From assembly GCF_900103365.1 (NCBI RefSeq), contig NZ_LT629703.1:4154001-4218000 (forward strand): a stretch of DNA of 64,000 nt, written 5' to 3'. Positions 59,568 to 64,000 of this stretch are shown here, one piece after another. The notes under the pieces were generated by a model. It saw only the letters and a program-made list of their open reading frames with translations, was not told where the DNA came from and did not search any database. Position 1 is the first letter of the stretch, and the number at the start of each line of letters is the position of its first letter. The position numbers and the translations under genes are program-made. This DNA is from Afipia sp. GAS231. GTDB taxonomy: Bacteria; Pseudomonadota; Alphaproteobacteria; Rhizobiales; Xanthobacteraceae.

Positions 59568-59648
59568 GTCGTTCCGGGGCGGCGCGAAGCGTCGAACCCG
59601 GAACCTCGAGATTCCGGGTTCGCGTCTTTCGACGCGCCCCGGAATGAC
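59568..59648. repeat. Palindromic repeat, GTCGTTCCGGGGCG family (copy 2)
   Basis: Same family as the element at 24159-24240. Outer arms GTTCCGGGGCG and CGCCCCGGAAT, inner GAACCCGGAAcCTCGAG with ATTCCGGGTTC. It separates the two acyl-CoA dehydrogenase genes, which otherwise look like an operon. Confidence 0.9.
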
Positions 59649-59690
59649 GACCAAATAAATTTACGTAACGTCTGAACCGGAATCCCACCA

Positions 59691-60830
59691 ATGGCACTCG
59701 TCCTCACCGAAGAACAATCCATGCTGCGCGACAGCGCGCGCGGCCTCATCAGCGACAAGGCGCCGGTGTCGCATCTGCGGCAACTGCGCGACGCCAAGGA
59801 CGCTACGGGATTCTCCCGCGACCTCTGGAAGGCATTTGCCGAGATGGGCTTTGCCGGCCTGCTGGTGCCGGAGAATTTCGGCGGCAGCGGGCTCGGCTGC
59901 GTCGAGGCCGGCGTGGTGATGGAGGAAATCGGCCGCACCCTGATGCCGTCGCCGTTTCTGTCGACCGCGGTGCTGGCCGCTTCCGCGCTGTCGCGCGGCG
60001 GCAGCGAGGCGCAGAAGTCTCAGCATCTGCCGAAAATTTCCGACGGCTCGCTGCTGGCCGCGTTCGCGGTTGACGAAGGCGCCAAGCATCGCCCGCTGCA
60101 AATCAAGTTGCAGGCGGTGCGTTCCGGCAACGGGTTCAAGTTGAACGGCGCCAAGGCCTTCGTGGTCGATGGCCACACCGCCGATCTCTTGATCGTGGCG
60201 GCGCGCAGCGGCGGCGCCGTCGGCGAGCGCGACGGGCTGACGCTGTTCCTGGTCGATCCCAAGGCCAAGGGCATTGCGATCGAACGTACTGCGATGGTGG
60301 ACTCGCATAATGCGGCGCGGATCGAATTCGCTGATGTCGAGGTCAACGCCGATCACGTGCTCGGCGAGGTCGATCAGGGCGGGGTGCTGCTGGAAGGCCT
60401 GCTCAATATCGGCCGTGGCGCGGTGGCGTCGGAAATGGTGGGCCTCAGCGAAGAAGTGTTCGGCCGCACCGTTACCTATCTGAAAGAGCGCAAGCAATTT
60501 GGCAAATTGATCGGCGAATTCCAGGCGCTGCAGCACCGCGCCGCCGAGCTCTATATCGATATCGAGATCACGCGCGCCGCGGTGTTGAAGGCGCTGCAGA
60601 CGCTCGACGGCGATTTCGATCACGCCAGTGCTGCGGTCGCGGTCGCCAAGGCCCGCGCCGGCACGTCCGCGACGCGGGCGGTGCAGGAAGGCGTGCAGAT
60701 GCATGGCGGCATGGGCATGACCGACCAGTTCGACATCGGCTTCTTCATGAAGCGCGCGCGGGTCTGCCAGGAATTGTTCGGGGACAGCAATTACCACGCC
60801 GATCAGTTGGCGCGGATGAAGAGCTATTGA
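59691..60830 (+). CDS. Acyl-CoA dehydrogenase-like, probable non-catalytic partner
   Basis: 379 residues with the dehydrogenase fold: MALVLTEEQSMLRDSARGLI, LVPENFGGSGLGCVEAGVVM, RKQFGKLIGEFQALQHRAAE and MHGGMGMTDQFDIGFFMKRA. The expected catalytic region reads ELFGDSNYHADQLARM, with no glutamate at the base position. Steroid-degrading acyl-CoA dehydrogenases form alpha2beta2 complexes with one such inactive chain. It follows the catalytic-type gene, separated by a repeat. Substrate may be a branched or cyclic acyl-CoA. Confidence 0.9.
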   Translation: MALVLTEEQSMLRDSARGLISDKAPVSHLRQLRDAKDATGFSRDLWKAFAEMGFAGLLVPENFGGSGLGCVEAGVVMEEIGRTLMPSPFLSTAVLAASALSRGGSEAQKSQHLPKISDGSLLAAFAVDEGAKHRPLQIKLQAVRSGNGFKLNGAKAFVVDGHTADLLIVAARSGGAVGERDGLTLFLVDPKAKGIAIERTAMVDSHNAARIEFADVEVNADHVLGEVDQGGVLLEGLLNIGRGAVASEMVGLSEEVFGRTVTYLKERKQFGKLIGEFQALQHRAAELYIDIEITRAAVLKALQTLDGDFDHASAAVAVAKARAGTSATRAVQEGVQMHGGMGMTDQFDIGFFMKRARVCQELFGDSNYHADQLARMKSY

Positions 60831-60849
60831 GGCCGCGTCAAGCACCGCT

Positions 60850-60951
60850 GTCATCGCCCGGCTTGACCGGGCGACCCAGTATTCCAGAGACGTCTGAGGT
60901 CGAACCGAACGGCCGCGGCGTACTGGATCACCCGCTTTCGCGGGTGATGAC
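60850..60951. repeat. Palindromic repeat, GTCATCGCCCG family
   Basis: Outer arms GTCATCGCCCG / CGGGTGATGAC, with inner GGGCGACCCAGTATTCCAGA and its partner TACTGGATCACCCGC partly paired. It separates the dehydrogenase gene from the convergent amino-acid binding protein gene. Confidence 0.82.
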
Positions 60952-60974
60952 GAGTTGTGCGGGTGGCGGCAGCC

Positions 60975-62015
60975 TTACCTGATCGGCGGGGCGTACTGGA
61001 TGCCGCCGGCGCTCCACAGCGAATTCAGGCCGCGGGGAATCTTCAACCGCGATCCCGAACCGACGTTGCGCTCGTAGACCTCGCCGTAATTGCCGACGTG
61101 GCGGATGATGCGGACGGCCCAGTCCTTGGGCAGGCCGAGGTCTTCGCCGTAGGTGCCTTCGGTGCCGACCAGCCGCATCACGTCCGGCTTCTTCGACTTC
61201 AGCGCCTCGTCGATGTTCTTCGAGGTGACGCCGAGCTCCTCGGCGTTGATCATCGCATATAGCGTCCACTTCACCAGCATCATCCAGTCGTCGTCGCGCT
61301 GACGCACCACGGGAGCCAGCGGCTCCTTGGAGATGACGTCCGGCAGGATGGCGTGGTCGGCCGGCTGGGTCAGGTTCAGCCGCAGCGCGTAGAGCTGGGA
61401 AATGTCGGCGGTGAAGGTGTCGCACTTGCCGGACTCGTAGGCCTTGACCACCTCTTCCAGCTTCGGAAACTTCATCTCCGTGTATTTCATGTTGTTGGCG
61501 CGGAAATAGTCCGCAAGGTTCAGCAGCGTGGTGGTGCCGTCCTGGACGCAAACCTTGCTGCCGTTCAGGTCCAGCGCGGAATCGATCTTGCGTGACTGCG
61601 GCAGCATGAAGCCCTGGCCGTCATAATAGGCGACCGCGGGGAAATAGAGGTCATAATTGGTCTCGCGCGACATGCTCCAGGTCGAATTGCGCGAGAGGAT
61701 GTCGACCGTGCGGTTCTGCAGCTCCTTGAAGCGCTCGCTGGCGTCCAGCGGCACGAACTTCGCCTTCTTCGGATCGTCGAAGATCGCCGCCGCCACCGCG
61801 CGGCAGAAATCGACGTCGAAGCCGGCCCAGTCGCCCTTGTCGTCGGGGGCCGAGAAGCCGGGCAGGCCCCTGTTGACGCCGCACAGCACTTCGCCGCGGC
61901 GGAGCGTTCGCTTCAGGGTCTTGGTGTCATAGCGCTCATAGGTGATGGCGCCGGCCAGGATCGCGGCTGCGACCGCCAGACCAATCAGGAGGCCGCCTCG
62001 AAATGTACGTAGCAT
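60975..62015 (-). CDS. General L-amino acid ABC transporter periplasmic binding protein, AapJ/BztA-like
   Basis: 346 residues. An N-terminal hydrophobic segment (GGLLIGLAVAAAILAGAITY) serves as signal or anchor. The mature part has RRGEVLCGVNRGLPGFSAPD, DWAGFDVDFCRAVAAAIFDD, LSRNSTWSMSRETNYDLYFP and KVCVQDGTTTLLNLADYF, all typical of AapJ. The two conserved cysteines are present. No aapQMP genes follow, so it is an orphan receptor here, perhaps serving a system elsewhere. Confidence 0.93.
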   Translation of the reverse strand: MLRTFRGGLLIGLAVAAAILAGAITYERYDTKTLKRTLRRGEVLCGVNRGLPGFSAPDDKGDWAGFDVDFCRAVAAAIFDDPKKAKFVPLDASERFKELQNRTVDILSRNSTWSMSRETNYDLYFPAVAYYDGQGFMLPQSRKIDSALDLNGSKVCVQDGTTTLLNLADYFRANNMKYTEMKFPKLEEVVKAYESGKCDTFTADISQLYALRLNLTQPADHAILPDVISKEPLAPVVRQRDDDWMMLVKWTLYAMINAEELGVTSKNIDEALKSKKPDVMRLVGTEGTYGEDLGLPKDWAVRIIRHVGNYGEVYERNVGSGSRLKIPRGLNSLWSAGGIQYAPPIR

Positions 62016-62098
62016 TTTCTAACTCACCAATTTCAGGGAAATGGATCGGCTAACAGATGGATCGGAAGAGATCGGCCAGCAGAGCGCTGGCGTCGCCG

Positions 62099-62698
62099 TT
62101 ACAGTTCCGGCTTCTGCCGGATGATCACCTTGGTGCCGACCGGAACGCGCTCATAGAGGTCGGCGACGTCGGAATTGACCAGCCGGAAGCAGCCGGAGGA
62201 GACGGCCGTGCCGATGGTGTCGGGCCGGTTGGTGCCGTGAATGCGATAGACGGTGGTGCCGAGATACATCGCGCGCGCGCCGAGCGGGTTGCCCGGTCCG
62301 CCGGCCATGAAGCGCGGCAGATAGGGCTGGCGCTGGATCATTTCCGGCGGCGGCGTCCAGTCCGGCCATTCCTTCTTCTGCGTGATGTTCACCAGCCCTT
62401 GCCACGTAAATCCGTCGCGGCCGACGCCGATGCCGTAGCGCAGCGCGCGGCCATTGCCCTGGATCAGATAGAGATGGCGCTCCGCGGTGGAGATGATGAT
62501 GGTGCCGGCCGGTTCGTTGGTGCGATAGAGCACGGCCGTCTTCCTGTACTCCGGATCCAGCTCGACCGAGTCGTCTGCCAGCAACCCCGGCTGGTCGCCA
62601 ACGTCGGGCTGGCGCAATTGCGCCTGACTCTGCGAGGCCGAAAGGATCAGACCGGCTGTTGCGATCAACATCCAGATCAGGTGCCGAAACTTCGTCAT
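62099..62698 (-). CDS. L,D-transpeptidase (YkuD/ErfK family)
   Basis: 199 residues with a signal peptide (FRHLIWMLIATAGLILSASQ). Catalytic motif YRIHGTNRPDTIGTAVSSGC then FRLVNSDV: His154, Ser168/Ser169, Cys170 and Arg172. These enzymes make 3-3 peptidoglycan crosslinks or attach proteins to the wall in the periplasm. GGAGAA precedes the ATG; an extension upstream is not needed. A single gene, 83 bases downstream of the AapJ-like start. Confidence 0.94.
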   Translation of the reverse strand: MTKFRHLIWMLIATAGLILSASQSQAQLRQPDVGDQPGLLADDSVELDPEYRKTAVLYRTNEPAGTIIISTAERHLYLIQGNGRALRYGIGVGRDGFTWQGLVNITQKKEWPDWTPPPEMIQRQPYLPRFMAGGPGNPLGARAMYLGTTVYRIHGTNRPDTIGTAVSSGCFRLVNSDVADLYERVPVGTKVIIRQKPEL

Positions 62699-62876
62699 CG
62701 CGGAGTTCTCCTTCGTGGCGGTTTGGGCCCAACCAGCCGAGTTTGGCCAAATCAGCGGAACCATCAAATCTCAGGGCCAGCTTGATGGCAAGTTTAGGGC
62801 GAATGTGGCGGATAGGTCGCTGAAATACCTTCTATTTTTGTCGAACCACTGATTTCATGGGGGTGTCACGATCCGC

Positions 62877-63011
62877 TCATTTCGGCGCGATCCACAGCCG
62901 CAGGCCAAATGAGATCAGGGCGACGGTGCCGACCCCGCCGAGCCAGAGGGCTGCGAGCCAGAGCAGGCGCTGCGCCAGCGAGCGCGGATTTGGCTCCGGT
63001 GGCGGCGTCAA
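62877..63011 (-). CDS. DUF2474-like small membrane protein after cydB
   Basis: 44 residues from a TTG that overlaps the cydB stop (TTGA): TPPPEPNPRSLAQRLLWLAA, then one membrane helix LWLGGVGTVALISFGLRLWI. Size, position and sequence match the DUF2474 peptides that follow cydB in cyanide-insensitive bd oxidase operons, analogous to CydX. A GTG or ATG further upstream would lie inside cydB. It probably stabilises the oxidase. Assignment rests on position and pattern only. Confidence 0.78.
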   Translation of the reverse strand: MTPPPEPNPRSLAQRLLWLAALWLGGVGTVALISFGLRLWIAPK

Positions 63012-64000
63012 TGGTAGCCGCTTTCGGGCTTCACCTTGCCGCGGAACACCCAATAGGCCCACGCGGTGTAGCCCAGGATCAACGGCACCAGCACGGCGAC
63101 GCCGAACAGCATGAAGATCTGGCTGTTCTCGGGCGAGGCCGCGTGCCAGATCGTGATGCTCTGCGGCACGATATAGGGGTACATGCTGATGCCGAGGCCG
63201 GCATAGGACAGCGCGAACAGCGCCAGCGTCAGGAAGAACGGCTGGTAGTCGTATTTGTTGGCGAGGCTGCGCAGCAGCAACACCGTGACGCCGGCCACCG
63301 CGATCGGCACCGGTGCGGTCAGGATGACATTCGGCCAGGCAAACCAGCGCTGGGTGTACTGAACGTGCAGGAACGGCGTGGCGATGCTGACGGCACCGAT
63401 CGCGCCGAGCATCGCGAGCAGCAGCAGCCAGCTCAGGTGATAGGCGCGATCACGCAACGCGCCTTCGGTCTTCATGACAAGCCACGTCGCGCCCAATAGC
63501 GCATAGCCGATGACGAGCGCAGCCCCCGTCAGGATGCTGAACGGCGTCAGCCAGTCCCACCAGCCGCCGGCATAATGCCGTCCGTCGACATGCACACCCT
63601 GCAGGATGGCGCCGAGCGCGATGCCCTGCGCCAGCGTCGCCAGCAGCGACCCGCCGGCAAAGGCGATGTCCCAGCGATTGCGGCCGGTTTGCGACGTCCG
63701 CCAGCGGAACTCAAAGGCGACGCCGCGGAACACCAGCCCGAGCAGCATCGCAATGACAGGCGTGTACAGCGCCGGCATCAGCACCGCATAGGCCAGCGGG
63801 AACGCCGCCATCATGCCGCCGCCGCCGAGCACCAGCCAGGTCTCGTTGCCGTCCCAGACCGGCGCGACGCTGTTCATGATGACGTCGCGGTCGGCCTTTT
63901 GCGGAAACAGCGGAAACAGGATGCCGAGGCCGAGATCGAAGCCGTCCATCACCACATAGACGAACACGGCAAAGGCGATGATGAAGGCCCAGATGGTGGG
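63008..64000 (-). CDS. cydB: CydB, cytochrome bd-type quinol oxidase subunit II (partial; first few residues beyond window)
   Basis: Runs off the right edge; about five N-terminal residues are missing judging from family starts. The visible part begins PTIWAFIIAFAVFVYVVMDG, followed by FDLGLGILFPLF and NSVAPVWDGNETWLVLGGGG, both hallmarks of CydB. It has eight or nine predicted helices and ends AYWVFRGKVKPESGYH. This group is often cyanide-insensitive (CIO/CioB). cydA must lie upstream, outside. The DUF2474 gene overlaps its stop. Confidence 0.96.
   Translation of the reverse strand, partial: PTIWAFIIAFAVFVYVVMDGFDLGLGILFPLFPQKADRDVIMNSVAPVWDGNETWLVLGGGGMMAAFPLAYAVLMPALYTPVIAMLLGLVFRGVAFEFRWRTSQTGRNRWDIAFAGGSLLATLAQGIALGAILQGVHVDGRHYAGGWWDWLTPFSILTGAALVIGYALLGATWLVMKTEGALRDRAYHLSWLLLLAMLGAIGAVSIATPFLHVQYTQRWFAWPNVILTAPVPIAVAGVTVLLLRSLANKYDYQPFFLTLALFALSYAGLGISMYPYIVPQSITIWHAASPENSQIFMLFGVAVLVPLILGYTAWAYWVFRGKVKPESGYH

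Noticed and set aside
1..64000. tRNA, rRNA, insertion sequence or integrase
   Set aside because: No such sequence was recognised by eye on either strand; a dedicated search was not possible.

Overview
The window looks like chromosomal DNA of a slow-growing alphaproteobacterium of the Bradyrhizobium/Rhodopseudomonas group. The reasons are high GC, many Tat-type exports, a porin with the start and end typical of that group, a complete sox gene set, many acyl-CoA and solute-uptake genes, and more than a dozen palindromic intergenic repeats of the kind common in Bradyrhizobium. I see no rRNA, tRNA, insertion sequence, CRISPR array or integrase. The species assignment is an inference.

Layout. 0-9.1 kb: on the minus strand, an alcohol-dehydrogenase-like protein, an acyl-CoA ligase, a peptide-type ABC binding protein and two permeases (the second cut by the left edge), followed by a glutathione S-transferase and an AidB-type acyl-CoA dehydrogenase. 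9.3-19.0 kb: an unusual block with a small DUF6916-like protein, a GNAT acetyltransferase, three paralogous phage tail-collar-like proteins, and a 2,337-residue secreted protein (seven cadherin-like repeats, Ig/VCBS-like modules, beta-helix, HExxH zinc-protease motif, type I secretion tail). 19.8-24.1 kb: an RND efflux adaptor and pump. 24.3-28.1 kb: an orphan ABC binding protein, a porin and a MAPEG protein. 28.2-33.2 kb: an AttH-like lipocalin-fold protein with its FtsX-type permease and ATPase, and an exported methyltransferase. 33.5-43.7 kb: MFS carriers, a glutathione S-transferase, a D-aminoacylase-type hydrolase, an FAD monooxygenase, a TctC-type binding protein, an ATP-grasp protein, and four small uncharacterised proteins, one of only 51 residues.

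43.9-53.0 kb is a sulfur-oxidation island. Minus-strand genes soxC-D-X-Y-Z-A-SAXB-B are joined by short gaps or 4-base overlaps and continue into two exported DsrE-family proteins. A persulfide dioxygenase-rhodanese fusion follows, and a divergent ArsR-family regulator carries the two-cysteine arrangement of persulfide sensors. An 18-bp dyad in the divergent promoter is a good operator candidate. Together these genes should oxidise thiosulfate in the periplasm, clear cytoplasmic persulfide and sense reactive sulfur.

53.1-60.8 kb holds a DUF938 methyltransferase, two MFS carriers, a SnoaL-like protein, a VOC dioxygenase-like protein, a carboxymuconolactone-decarboxylase-like protein and a pair of acyl-CoA dehydrogenases that look like catalytic and non-catalytic partners. 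61-64 kb holds an amino-acid binding protein, an L,D-transpeptidase, a DUF2474 peptide and cydB, cut by the right edge.

The points most worth attention are the collar/GNAT/DUF6916 block beside the giant secreted protein, the palindromic repeats that supply the stop codons of at least five genes (one inside the sox operon), the persulfide sensor and its operator, and several small genes that are easily missed.
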